Assembly (NCBI GenBank): GCA_015680905.1
Contig: CM027378.1
Span: 2,232,001-2,296,000, forward strand
DNA: 64,000 bases
Direction of reading: 5' to 3'
From: Coptis chinensis
Lineage: Eukaryota > Streptophyta > Magnoliopsida > Ranunculales > Ranunculaceae
Shown piece after piece: positions 1 to 11,458 of the stretch (positions within the stretch are counted from its first letter, which is position 1; each line of letters opens with the position of its first letter). Under the pieces are notes generated by a model, which saw nothing but the letters and a program-made list of their open reading frames with translations, searched no databases and was not told the DNA's origin. The position numbers and the translations under genes are program-made.

Positions 1-2010
1 TTGTATTTAACCACACCATTGGTAGAAGTAATGGAGGGAAACTACTCAGTGAGGAACGCTTATTGAGGAACATTCGTTCGTCGTTTGTTGGTGCACATGT
101 CCTTCAAAAACTTGGCATGCTTGGGCAAATGCTTAAGTGCGTCGAGAAAAGGTAGGTTTATGGTCAAATTTTTGAAGGTTTCTTGGATCTCATCGAAATG
201 TTCGTCAGGTTTGTTCTTTGCCAAACGGGCAGGGAATGGAACTTTTGGGAGGAATCGCTCATATGGATCAGTGGCATCTTTCCCTAGGGACGTGGGTGTA
301 GATTTGGAAGGAACAACTTTGTCTGCTATAGGTTGCGAGGTAGGAGTTGGAAGGACGTCAGCCGTGGCTTCCGTCGATTCGATGTCTGGCATACGTATGT
401 GATTGTCGACAGTTCGGCTAGAACGAAGAGTGGTGATGGCATTTACCTCACCCTAGCTGGGATTACTAGATCCTGGTGTATTGTTGAGTTCAAAGGTAGT
501 GTTTATGGGCTTAGGGTTTGGAACTGCTTGGCCAGGAAACACGCTCTTTTGACTTTTATCATGTGCTAACAGTTAAAGCTAGAGACTATTGGATAGATGC
601 TAGGATTTGATTATGTTGATTAATGTAAGTCAGAAAAGTTTCAGCTATTTTATCGATAGTGGATTTTACTAGTGGAGCAGCAGGAACAAGTTCACGGTTA
701 TTGTTTACGGGTTGATTTTGGTAGCCATATCCTTGATTAGTGGGAACAAGGCTGCAATTGTTTTGGTACCCTATATTTGCGTTGTTGGGAAAATGACTTT
801 GCCCTTGCTGAAATTGCAGAGGATTTCCTTGATGGTAGGAATTGTAGTTCGCGGGTGGTCATACAGGAGCGTTGTTGACACCCGAAGGAGCTTGTTGTTG
901 AGCAGGGGGGCCCCAAGCCAAATTCGGATGTTGTCGCCAAGGTGCATTAGGAATGTTAAAAGCACAAGCCTCTTCAGATGGTTGGGGAGGGCACTCGTAT
1001 GCCAAAGGACAATAAGAATCAGCGTGCTCAAGACTTAAGCAAAGAAGACATGGGGAAGCATTGACAGCCTTTGGGTTTTTTATCATTTACTTGAACCGAA
1101 AGAGCATCGACCTTTTTTGTTAGGGACTCGATCAGAGTTTTTAATTCCGGATCAGGTTTGACCTTGAACATAGACGTAACTTTGGTAGGAGTGTCTTTAG
1201 AAGATCTGGAAGAATCAGTGTTTCCCCAATGGTTGCTTCGTGAAGCCTGTTTCTCAAGAAAAGTGTATGCTTCAGTAGTGCCTTTGTCTATAAAACAACT
1301 GCCGTTCATAATATCTAATATTTCCTTTTGATGGTCAGAGAGACCATTAAAGAATGAACAGACTAAGACAACGGTGTCGAGTTGATGATGGGGACATTCG
1401 AGAAGCAGATCAGTAAATCTGCTCCATGCTTCTGAAAAGGATTCCTGGGGATGCTGGCAAAAGAATTGAATCTTTTGAAGCATTTTTGTAGTTCTCTTCT
1501 GAGTATAGAACTTTATCATGAAGGATTGTATGAGCTTGGCCCATGTGTCAAGGGATTGCGGTGCTTCGCCCGCGAGGCAAACTGAAGCTTTATCAGCTAA
1601 GGTGAAGGGAAACAACCTAAGCAAGACTTGCTCGTTGGTAATGATCGGATAGTGGAACGTGTTGGCCACTATTTGAATTCGACGAAGGTGATTGTATGGT
1701 TTTTCATGGTCTAAACCATGGTAAACAGGTAATAACCCGAAAACATTGGGTGGAATGTGAAAATCACCTTTAATCTTATCGAGTTTAATGCAGGAAGCAT
1801 GTCCTTCCTTTAAGGCGGTATAGAAGTCCGAAAGGGGCTTCTCTACTGTGGGATTTTCCTGGGCCATAACTATGGGCGTTAATGGCAACTGAGATACTTG
1901 ACGAGGTTGGTTTATGGGAGGAGAACTTGTCTAGGGGATAACTTATGCAGTTGTTTCTTGTGTTTGCGACGACGATATGTAAGTTCAAATTCCTTATTAG
2001 TTCTAGACCG
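1..2010 (-). mobile_element. Athila-lineage Ty3/Gypsy retrotransposon, gag end, runs off left edge
   Basis: Minus-strand gag-like reading frames fill this stretch and nothing of pol is inside the window, so the element continues to the left. The gag N-terminus lies near 1888, so a 5' untranslated leader and 5' LTR would be expected to the right. I could not find a primer-binding site (TGGCGCC on the minus strand) or a clear LTR between 1900 and 3120, so that side is probably truncated or rearranged. The Athila assignment rests on the gag sequence; the right boundary is approximate. Confidence 0.7.
60..1888 (-). pseudogene. Athila-type gag polyprotein, frameshifted
   Basis: Structural gag protein of a Ty3/Gypsy element. 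The longest part (1028-1888, 286 codons from ATG) holds the gag core: a PYNHLRRI region, LRLFPFTLADKA, then SEAWSRFTDLLLECPHH and the FFNGL block, all in the order seen in Athila gag. In another frame (859-1086) follows a zinc knuckle CLLCLSLEHADSYC, an exact CX2CX4HX4C spacing. A third piece (60-392) reads PFPARLAKNKPDEHFDE and then LPKHAKFLKDM, which matches the conserved gag end just before the protease. At least two frameshifts separate these blocks, so no intact polyprotein can be made. Confidence 0.8.
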
Positions 2011-3124
2011 TAGTCTCATGCAACATAAATTTCAATTCAAGGTTCATAAGGAATGAATTATGACAGGAGGATTAAGAATTATGGAAGGAGATAGATGAAG
2101 CACGTCTTCCTGAGCTGTTGCTAACTTGAGCAGGTAAGCTAAGATAACATGGAAATATTCCAGCAGCCAGGTCACATGGGAGAATTGAGAGAGGTTGTCC
2201 GTGCAAGCACGTTCCTTAATTAGGTAACCTCAATCTTCCACGTTTGCTAAACAATGATGGAATAGGAAGATGATTGATGATGGTCGATTATGTGATTATT
2301 ATTAATATGAGTATGATAAATTTTTTATTATTAGGATTTTTTTTTTTTATTTTTACTGTACGTAATTAATGTATTATGGAGACGTGATTACGAAACATGC
2401 AATTAAAGATGAGAGATACGAAAATAGAAGACTAAACATACAATTAACACATGCTAGTTTTACTCAGAAAGTCTACACATGCAACTCTATATTACTTGTA
2501 CGTTAATAGAAACACGTCCTACGCATGCAATAATCTATAGCTATCGATACGTGCAACTATATGTGAGCTAGGGGAATGTCAAGAACGTACTCATGCAAAA
2601 TAATGCCGCATACGTGAATGGATGTAACATATACGTATAAAAATACTCTAAGCAGGTGGTTTGAAATCATGTAGTCGTCCAAATATATTCGAATCATATT
2701 AACCGTGTTAACATCAATAACCACACATACTTAGGAAACTTTTATAAATGCAAGAGTTCGCATGCCATCATACTAATATGCGAAGTAAAACAGGGTATAG
2801 CAATCAACCAAATAAATATCCTCGATAATTTTTAAGGAGTTTAAGAATTTGAAACCTGGTGTCCTGCTTTTCCTCGTATACGATCGAATTAGCTCTGGAG
2901 CTTGGGAACTTACTTGAAGTTGGATGAACAGGTTACAGAGTCCACAATAGTACAGAGAATTGAAATAACTTGGGCCTAAAAACTGGAGTGTAAATACTCC
3001 AGGTCAGTCTCGTGCGCTACCAACAAAGTCTCATCCGAGACTATGAGAGCAGTGCAGTAATTCAACTCCCTACTGTGTTCTAAGAATGTTCTAAGATGAT
3101 AATTCCGAGCTGTTTCACAGATAT
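2011..3124. other. AT-rich non-coding stretch with repeated CATGCA motifs
   Basis: No coding region is supported here. The motif CATGCAA or CATGCA recurs about five times between 2395 and 2600, spaced 50-80 bases apart, in otherwise AT-rich DNA. The stretch may be the decayed leader and LTR of the gag element to its left, but I see neither LTR ends nor a primer-binding site. Confidence 0.4.
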
Positions 3125-3340
3125 TCACGACATAAAAAATGGCCAAAAACGATGGTTAAATCCGTCCTAAATCGAGATTTACGACGGGAAATGGTGTCCC
3201 AGACTCCGTCGCAAATAGCATTGTCGTTAATATTAACGACGGAAAAAAAATGTGGTAAGCTGAATTAGAATTGCGACGGGTGTGAGACGGTTTATGCCGT
3301 CGTTAAATTTAGGACAATCAAAACTGTCGTATATTTCCTT
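3125..3340. mobile_element. CACTA-type subterminal repeat region (one end)
   Basis: Dense short repeats of the ACGACGG/CCGTCGT type in both orientations lie between about 3140 and 3330, including two copies around TTAACGACGG. The word TAAATTTAGGAC near 3305 is shared with the small CACTA MITE at 9670-9814. Clustered short subterminal repeats are typical of CACTA elements. No terminal CACTA sequence is visible at the left edge, so this may be a truncated end. Confidence 0.45.
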
Positions 3341-4090
3341 CACATTCGTACTCCATATTTTCAAAACTAGGAAAATTTGTGTCCTAAGCTTAGGACATAC
3401 ATTTCCGTCCCCATTTCATTTTTGGGAGCCAATTAACAATACTGTTCCCCATCATATTAGTTTAAAGTAATTTTTTTTATTTATTTATTTTTTTGGTAGA
3501 ATCAATTTTTCCTATTCTACCTAATTTGAGATTTCTCATATCATAAAATCAATTACACAAGCAACATACTAAAATAACACATTTCCAAAATTGATATATA
3601 ATAGATTGATAATTTCCAAAATTTACAATGTTTTCAAGTTTTTGATTGCCAACAACTAGGCATTCAAAATATACAAGGTAGAACAAGAACATAATGAAAA
3701 AACTATTTGAAATTTGAAATTCCTATCTTCATCAGCTTTGAGCATTTCGTTCTTTCTGAAATTCCTATCTTTATTAGCTTTGCGCATTTCGTTCTTTCAC
3801 GCGAATCACATAGTTTTTCATGAGGGTAAACAACCTTGAGAGTAGCAGAGGCAAACAACACAGCAGAAGCATTATCAATCCGATGCCACTCCACATAGAG
3901 AAGTGAGTTACAAGAGTTGACTTCGGTGTCCATATGAGTAACCGATATAGAAATAAATATTCCAATCTTTGACCACACTACACAATCTACGGAAAGTCAT
4001 TATCCTACCTATTAATATGAACTAAATTATTTGTCCTAGTATAAGTTGCATGGAGTTTACATACCTCATTACAGTGATTAAAAACAAACT
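3341..4090. other. Non-coding, AT-rich; possible decayed downstream exon
   Basis: No complete gene. A 30-bp motif around GAAATTCCTATCTT is duplicated at about 3717-3746 and 3757-3786. Minus-strand open stretches at 3703-3978 could hold a decayed further exon of the DUF632 fragment, but I cannot align them with confidence. Confidence 0.3.
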
Positions 4091-4094
4091 AAAA

Positions 4095-4653
4095 GCACAA
4101 TTACCTTAACTTCCTTGTACAACTTCTCTTCCTCGGAGTAAATTTTATCCAGTGTAACGCTATGTGCACCGGGCTTGAAAAGTTCACCAAGTTCACTAAA
4201 GTGTAAAGTCTATAACATCCTTGCTAGAATGGAGGGCTCTAGAAGACCAACTCCAAGAAGGTGCACTAAAAACCTTGGAAGACTTGCACGACTTCCCTAT
4301 AAAACAAACCATAGTCATGACCTTCATAATTAACTTCAACAACACAGCTACATTAAAAATCAGTGAATGCGCTAGCAATACTAATCAGATAACAAACATA
4401 TTACACAACAAAATGCAACTAGTTAAGGTGGGCCAGATCAGTTCTTACTCATGCTTTCCCTGAAATTCTGGCGAAGAGAGTCACCATTCCTATTGATATC
4501 CAAAAGCAGAATAACATTCTGCCCTAACACCAAAGCTCTCAAAAAATAATCATCAATCTTTCTAATAATCCCAGCAAGGGTCTTCTTTATACTACTTGGA
4601 ATAACTAAAGTAGTATCACCAGCCATCTTAACTATATTGTCTAAGCAAAACAC
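4095..4653 (-). pseudogene. DUF632 (NRG2-like) gene fragment with introns
   Basis: Three minus-strand blocks match the plant-specific DUF632 domain found in nitrate regulatory gene 2-like proteins. Block one (4438-4653) contains IIRKIDDYFLRA and LLDINRNGDSLRQNFRE. Block two (about 4200-4320) contains KVFSAPSWSWSSRALHSSKD. Block three (about 4105-4200) contains GAHSVTLDKIYSEEEKLYKE and ends AAG/GTAATT, a plausible splice donor. The order is that of the real domain. Blocks two and three are out of frame by one base, so it cannot be translated straight through. Retained introns indicate DNA-level duplication rather than retroposition. Function in the parent family is signalling/regulatory; this copy is a fragment. 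A bHLH fragment lies upstream on the same strand. Confidence 0.65.
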
Positions 4654-5151
4654 AAATGAAATGGTCTTGCAAAGTAACCAAAACAGTGGCTTCTGCTCAA
4701 CAACAACTCAAATTTCCATTTTGTGTAAAAGATTGTCAATCAAATCAATTGTTGATTTGTTGAATAGTAACTGAGTTAAAACAATATACAAAATACATGT
4801 CTGCCTTTATCATATTCAAGTCGAATAGTAACTGAGTGAAGACACAATTTTGAATCACTCACTTCAAGTAATTGAGCTCTTAACAACACTCAGTATACCT
4901 GGTCTATTACTCCTTCCTATATAGGCTTAATTAAACAATTTTTGCTCAATGTATACGCTTATAATCAACTATGCTAATAAACCATTTGGTCCAAGATCAA
5001 ATTTAGCAGTTTTAAAGAATGAAAACTGTTTTAATCATCAAACTTAAAACATAATACAAATAACATACAATTCAGAAGGTAAGTTATACTGGTATATGTC
5101 GAACGCCAAAATTAACAACCATAACAGTAAAGAATCGTAAAGAAATGTCAC

Positions 5152-5395
5152 CTTAGCTTCCTGATCTTGGGCACAACAGACCTCAACATGTAAAGTCTAT
5201 CATTAAGTTTCTTCCTACGGTGTCCTTCAGCCATCAGATTCTTAGGAGGAGACTCCGTTTTCTTCCCTTTATGATCTCCACCATCAATGATAGTACTATT
5301 TGGATCGCATTCGAATTATTCCCACTACCATTCTTACAATTCTCGCCCACCTTATTATTATCATCCCCCATTCCTTCATTAGAATCATAATTAAA
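5152..5395 (-). pseudogene. ICE1/SCREAM-like bHLH transcription factor exon fragment
   Basis: On the minus strand about 5152-5283 reads [20 protein letters not shown] followed by RSVVPKIRK. This is the basic region and helix 1 of ICE1/SCRM-type bHLH proteins (family form [20 protein letters not shown]). Upstream (5300-5395), one frame away, an N/D/G-rich stretch ending NNSNA also resembles the region before the ICE1 bHLH. The basic region has changed (AERRRR to AEGHRR), which would probably weaken E-box binding. A frameshift separates the two blocks, and the rest of the HLH and the C-terminal domain are missing. It ends near the position where an intron would be expected. I read it as a captured or duplicated fragment. 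Confidence 0.7.
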
Positions 5396-5616
5396 AATCA
5401 GTTGTCACTCAATTTTTCGCGGTACAGACCTGAGTAATTAAGAGATATAGAGAATTAAAAAGAAAAAAACAAATATGAACTTGGAAATGAGAAACCCTTA
5501 CCATATGAAGTGAATTAAAACACGAACCGAGAAAAGATCACCAATGAAACAAGCTCATATGGTACTAGTTTGTGGTCATTATATTATATATAAGTTTAAT
5601 TCTTAGAAACTAAATT

Positions 5617-5704
5617 TGCCCACCCCCCCTAGATAAACATCGTAGACCAGCCACCGGCGTCAACACTGATGGCCGGTGGCTGGATAAGTTGCCCACCCCC
5701 TCTC
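5617..5704. repeat. Perfect 12-bp hairpin inside a short direct repeat
   Basis: CCAGCCACCGGC at 5647-5658 and its exact complement at 5672-5683 form a stem with a 13-base loop. The hairpin sits between two near-identical C-rich words (TGCCCACCCCC followed by CTAG) at about 5618 and 5689. The GC-rich arms stand out from the AT-rich surroundings. Function is unknown; it could be the fold-back end of a transposon. Confidence 0.6.
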
Positions 5705-6449
5705 TAGCACACGGTCGGTCTCTCTCAAGAGCACTCACAAGAGGTAACAAAAGATTGGTCTTGGCTGAACGTGTTGGATCTCGATCTAGCTGGCAGATCT
5801 GAAAGGCAGGTACAATTGTTCATCGTTCATGGGTAGAGAAGATTGTTGACCCCTCTTGATCCGTAGAAATCCTTCTGAGTTTGGGTGTGTCAAAACCATG
5901 ACTCCATTACTGTGGTTGTTCCTGGAGTTTTATGCTGAACTAGTTTGGATCTGGTGTGAGAACTCGCGCAAGTTTGGGACTTGAAACAAAAGGTGTTTGG
6001 CAGGAAACTAGGGAGGCGATAGCAGTTAAGGGGTGCATTTCACTCAAATGTTCTCTATGGGTGGATATGATAGATTGATTGGTTGGAAAATGATTTCTTG
6101 GTTGATGAACTTTGTAATGATTGTTGTTTTTGGGTTTATGAGGAGACGAGTTGGTAATAACTTCAAGATTTTGTTAATCCTTAGCTTTGCGATGGGGAAG
6201 ACATCACTTAGACGCTGGTTGCTGCTGGCGGGTTGAGAAGAAGGAGTTCGGGTCGCCCAGATCCATCCGCTCTTCTTGGGCCTGACCTGGTTGGGTCGGT
6301 AGACATGAAGTTTTGGCCTTTTTTGTTGTTGGGCTTGGCTAGATTGTTAGTTCATGGACATGTTTCTAGAGCAGGATAATAGTTTTTGTTCGGTCCAGTT
6401 TGGGCATCCTCTAGATATAGATTTGTAAGCCTATCTTAAAGAGGATGTC
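5705..6449. other. No supported gene; G/T-rich, possibly a retroposed fragment body
   Basis: No homologous protein was recognised. The stretch leads into a poly(A)-ended repeat at 6450-6531, so it may be the body of a retroposed fragment. Confidence 0.25.
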
Positions 6450-6531
6450 AGTGGATATGTCTATGTAAGTTGTTCTTAATTTTAATACAGGTGAGGGTCT
6501 GCCTAACCCTAGCTTATTTGAAAAAAAAAAT
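6450..6531 (+). repeat. Retroposon-like 3' end with poly(A)
   Basis: The sequence reads GTCTATGTAAG, then TAATACAGGTGAGG, then GTCTGCCTAACCCTA, and after a few bases a run of ten A. The same order of words occurs at about 19949-20003 inside the P450 intron. Two dispersed copies with A-rich 3' ends suggest a LINE or SINE 3' tail. No reverse transcriptase is recognisable in front of either. Confidence 0.4.
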
Positions 6532-9392
6532 ATCAGACTATAACCATCTACACTTGTGCATGGCCCTAACGCCTTATGTTTATTCCTTTCTTCCCTGGTT
6601 AAAACTTAGAAATAGTCTACGTCATCTTTAATGAGAGCAACCATTTTTGAATATAATATATCTTCATGCTACCCAAAAAGGGGTACCATTCATTAAAATT
6701 CATCATGCTAAAATATATCTGAAAGTGAGACTGAAAAATAAAACTAACCTTTTTCAAAAAGAGTCGAGTTTGAGCTGCAAAATGAATATAATCTCCAAGT
6801 TGAGGATGTTAAAAGCACCTACATTCATATACAAAAACTCTAAGTAGTGGTATTATAATAACTGCTGACAAATGGTCAGTGAACCCTACTGTAAGTACAA
6901 TATAATGGAGTGGTAGAGTTTTAGCACTCGACAGTCTCTGCTTTGCCTTTTTTTATTATTCTATGCAAGTGGGGTTGGTTTCGCACTCTTGCTAAAGTGA
7001 CGAGACTGCTTTTCCCACAGTTTACCCATTTTCAGAAATAATATAAACCACCGTTTTGACAAAGCAGTGGGATATTCCAACACCGAAAAAGAATTTACCC
7101 GAGTTATATCAATTTCCCACTGTTATTGGAAATACATTGGTATATACAATTTGTCATACCATGGTTAATGTGCCTTTATGTAGTAGTGATATGTCGAAAT
7201 TGTCCTAAACTCATTCAAGAGATACCCATGGAATCGCTATGTTCATTTATACTCCATAGACTCATTATGGTATGGACCGGAGGAGTGCTTCCTAGCATTA
7301 AGTACCTTATATACCATGAGCACCTCCTAGCATTATCTACCTCATATACACAACTATCTAGTTCAAATCCCATGTGGAAAGCCACCTACTCAATGAGAAT
7401 TATATTGCATGTTCTCTATTTCCAGTTAAAGAAGAGATACAAAAGTAAGCTTATCTTATGATATCACCATGACCTCAATCATAGAAAATATAAGTTACAT
7501 CCACTTTCTGCGAAATAAGAACACAAAACTTATACATAGTAAAACTAAAACCCGTGTCGAGCTTATTACCGCAATAATATGTATACTTGAACAAGGCATT
7601 ACATAAAGTAGGAGATGTCTGACTGTATTGTGTGTTGGCATATATACGGTTAAAAAAAAACTTTCGGTAATGAATTCCCCTAATATTGTTTTGTTTTTTT
7701 TTTTTTCTATTGGAAATAGGAGATTTAGACATACTAGAAATGTAGAGACCCCAGAGGAAGAAACAAATGTGGCCTTCCTGCAAAAGATCTGCAAGGCATG
7801 CAAGTTAGAATACTTAATATGGTAGATACATTATATATGCAAACAACATGGCAGAAGCATTACCTATGCAACTCTAGTCCACACACTAAACTGGACTAAC
7901 TCCAAGAAGAGTATGCTTTGGTTCGTCTGAATGAAACTGCAACTGTTGTACAAGATCACTTATGACTGAGATACCTAATAAACTCAGAACTGCAGAAGTG
8001 ACAAGTTAAACTCAACTGTTTGCTTGAATTGTCATGGCTAAATGGCTTACGTTAGACTCAGGATGGCAAAGTTAAACTCAAAGGGCCACTTTTGGGTAGC
8101 GTGACCAGTAACCTAAAGAACTTTGCCCATACATAGTTTACATACATGAGTCCTACAAAGTAGAAAGGACGCCATTTCCTTTTAATCCTCGCTTTAAAGA
8201 GTGAGACTTCCAATTGTCACCGTGCTCTTAACTGTCAACCCAGTTCTTAATGTCAAGTCTGTTTCTATAGCATCAAGATAGACTTCAGTGTTGCGTATTA
8301 TCAACATCCAAGAAAATAATGAAACCAGAAACATAACATGTTAGAGCAAGTCAATGCAACATTGCATGCCAATTGTCCTTTTAGCACAAATGATGGTTCA
8401 AGCCATTTTAGCACTTCATATTAATGCAACCCATTCTCTTTGGCTACCAAAGAAGTCAGAGTGTCAGACAACAGAATTTCGGTTTAATCACTAATGTACA
8501 GAAGCACAATTTCAGCCATCTGATTTCTGAATATGACACAAGCTAGGCTAATTTTTCAGTCTAGTAGACTTCCTTAACAATAGGATTTAAGCAAAGATTA
8601 AAAATTGAAGAAAAAAACACAAAGGACACTGCTGAAAATATCCAGCTATGTCTAATTAACTAGAAGACTACATATTTAGTTTTAAAGCACAACAATAAGA
8701 TTTGAAGAAGATACAATACCTGTTTGAGAGCCTCAAGATTATTAGTTCCATTCCCTCCATTGACAGTAGACACGGCGAGCTGTCAAACCTTAGCTTGTTC
8801 ATAGCGACAATCATATACATATTTAACCTCTTAATCTAAAAACCCCAATTAATAAAATCAAATGAATTGAAATGGAATGTAATGACCACTTCTTGTATGT
8901 TTCAACATATACATAAACATTAACAACACAAGAATCACAAAAAGAAACCAAATTTTGACAAAAGAAAATAATTTTTACAGCAAAACTAGTTTACAACTCA
9001 CAACTTAACAAGATTAACATTTGTCACCAGTAACAACCAAGATCTAGCAACTCTAAAACAACCATAACCAAATAATTCAATATCAATCAAGTTAACATAA
9101 CCCAAATACCAAAAAAGAGACGAATATTTCATACCCATCAATGAAAAATCGAAATAACAAATACCCATGATAGATTTGGCGAACTCCATTGAATCCATAG
9201 TAATTAAACAATAAGGAATGCAAAAGAATGAAAAAAGGAAAGAACTTTACCTCAATTTGGAGAAGGGACCTTGATTTGATCAAAGTTTCAAATACCCATA
9301 TCAGTTTAGTGAACAACACAACAATTTACAAACAAAAATCAGACGAAAAAACACAAACTTGAAGCTTTAAAATCATTAAATAAATATTATGT

Positions 9393-9395
<3 letters not shown>
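6532..9395. other. Long AT-rich non-coding stretch
   Basis: No coding region is supported. Open frames here, including 111 codons at 7126-7461, are low complexity and match nothing I recognise. A minus-strand stretch near 8720-8790 ends in a possible splice donor (CAG/GTATTG) after a short exon-like sequence, so it could be another decayed captured exon, but I cannot name it. Confidence 0.3.

Positions 9396-9438
<43 letters not shown>
9396..9438. repeat. (GA)n microsatellite, about 21 units
   Basis: An uninterrupted GA/AG run of 43 bases. Confidence 0.97.
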
Positions 9439-9443
<5 letters not shown>

Positions 9444-9669
9444 AATTTCAGAGAAGCTCACAAGCTTTGTGTTCAAAGTTCTTACTTGCTTTGTGTTCCT
9501 TGCAGAAGCTCTGAACGGCTTGTTTTTTTTTTTTGCCCATTTTTTTTTATTATGGATTTGTTAGTGTTAATAATCAGCGCGAGAATGGAAAAGCAGTGAG
9601 GGCCACAATGAAAAACTAACCCCACCACATAAGCGACGAGTTCCAGAACTACCTCCACCGTCGTGTATT

Positions 9670-9814
9670 TACTACACAAAAACCCGTCCTCTATTTTAGC
9701 TTAGGTCAGTACACGACGAATTTATACCATATACGACGGTATTTGCAGCCCTAAATTTAGGACGGTCAGGATAGTCCTAAGCTAGTGTCGTTTTTCAGCA
9801 ATTCTGGTGTAGTA
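9670..9814. mobile_element. 145-bp CACTA-type MITE with 3-bp target duplication
   Basis: The ends are TACTACAC and GTGTAGTA, inverted to each other, and both flanks carry ATT (9667-9669 and 9815-9817), the 3-bp duplication expected for CACTA elements. The inside carries inverted copies of TAGCTTAGG/CCTAAGCTA and several CGTCG words like those at 3125-3340. The normal CACTA end would be CACTACAC; here both outermost bases differ in the way C-to-T change would produce. It is non-coding and non-autonomous. Confidence 0.65.
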
Positions 9815-9961
9815 ATTTGTTAGTATAAAAAGAAAAATAGGTACAAGCACCTACGTAATACGTTAGTATCGCAACACAAATGAAAATCGAAAAGATGAGG
9901 GGGTAGGAGAGGGGGTTTTTACGTGATGTATTCCAGTTATTACGTTAATGTCCAGAGTCCT

Positions 9962-9979
9962 TCCCCGGCAGCGGCGCCA
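9962..9979 (-). other. Primer-binding site, tRNA-Asp-like
   Basis: Read on the minus strand this is TGGCGCCGCTGCCGGGGA, one base from the TGGCGCCGTTGCCGGGGA site used by many Athila-type elements. It lies two bases from an LTR that starts TGATAAACG on the plus strand, as a primer-binding site should. Confidence 0.8.
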
Positions 9980-9981
9980 TT

Positions 9982-11458
9982 TGATAAACGTGAAATTAAT
10001 TGATTTTATTCTTTTAGTCCAAAGTCCACAATCTACAGTTCGAAGTCCGAAGACCAAAGTCCAAATTCCAAAGTCCATTAGTCGTCCGTTTAGTCAAGTT
10101 ACCTTACTCACGTGGGTTTGGTAGGATAGGTCGAGTAAGGGATCGTCCAAACCTTAGGGCTCGGCAAAGTTTACAACTGGAGTTACAACTTTTGGTGAGT
10201 AGGATTTTAGGTTATTTAGTTGGCTTAAGTAAATTAAAGGTAACGCAAGTAAAGTAAATTAATAACGGTGATTTTGACGTAAATAAACAAAGATAGAGAA
10301 ATAGGGAAAGGGTTAATGCAAGAATTATTTTTCAACAGTTTATACTACCACATCACTACAGCTCTAATCCGACTCAAGTTCATAGACAAATCCGAGACGA
10401 TGTCGAGTATCGATCCCTAGCGAAATGCATGCATCTCTGAGCGCATCGCACTAGCATAAGGAGTTGAACTAATATTTCATCTCTGGAATATTATTTTAAC
10501 TCCTGGTTCGATTCTACATCAGCTGGACAAATTAGAGAGCTGTCTGACACCATAGAGTCGCGTACGAGACATTTTGGGTCTCTCGCGAGACTGTTCTGGA
10601 GCATCAGTACCCCAAACTTGTACAGTCTCAATCATTTTGGGACCAGATATATAATCTACACCTAATTCCTAAGTAGTGATTCTGGAACATAAAGGCGTCA
10701 ATTCGAATTCTCACGCGAGCATCATAACCCTCCCGGGGTTTAGCTCAAGGTCATTGGATGATTAATTGAATTCATTGTATATAGTAAATACGTAAATGAA
10801 TCACAGGAATTAAACTTGCAAAGAAAATGAAATTTATTAAAGTAAACTTACAGTATTGGAAGTTGGCTGAGAAGCTACTGGAAGGGAAGTACAAAAACAC
10901 GAAATGAAAATGAAAGCAAGAAAAACTAAAAAGACTCCCTAACTAAGGTCCTCCCAAATATATATATATATCTCATGTCTCCATATATGGCCTAAGCCAT
11001 TTAATTCTCATTCAGCAAAACACCAAACCTTGTTTCACAAGGTTTGTCCTTTGTTTCCAAATAAAACAAAACTTTGCTTTTTTTTATGTTTTGTCTTTTT
11101 CCCCAATTCATTTCATGAATTGAATTGTCCCGTGTTTTCATAGGAGATGTGGCACACAATTGTGACCAACACTTGCATCCTACCTATGCTGACTTGTCAT
11201 GCCTATTGGCCCCACAGAGTGGGTCCACGTGGTGTGTCCAGTGGCGGCGCCGATTTTGGTGTTTTTACAACTTTCTATCTTTGCATAGAGTTAAATTAAA
11301 TGGTTTTACGGTATGCGATATTTTCTCGCTCGGCTTAGAACTAACTTCTTCTTCCGATGCCCCTGCATAAATTCTGCCCTTTGATTGATATTAACGGACC
11401 GATTATCGATTAATAACGAGAACTAGTCGAACTTCCGGATAATACCACATTTGCATCA
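9982..11458 (-). mobile_element. 5' LTR of a truncated Gypsy element
   Basis: The primer-binding site fixes the inner end: on the minus strand the LTR ends ...TTTATCA just before it. A plausible outer end is at 11458, where the plus strand reads TTTGCATCA, giving TG...CA ends and about 1.48 kb. Only some 145 bases of internal sequence remain on the left before the CACTA MITE, so almost the whole element body is lost. No coding sequence. The outer end is a best guess because no second LTR is present for comparison. Confidence 0.55.

Noticed and set aside
7126-7461. 111-codon ORF on the plus strand
   Set aside because: No recognised similarity, AT-rich surroundings and no coding-like composition.
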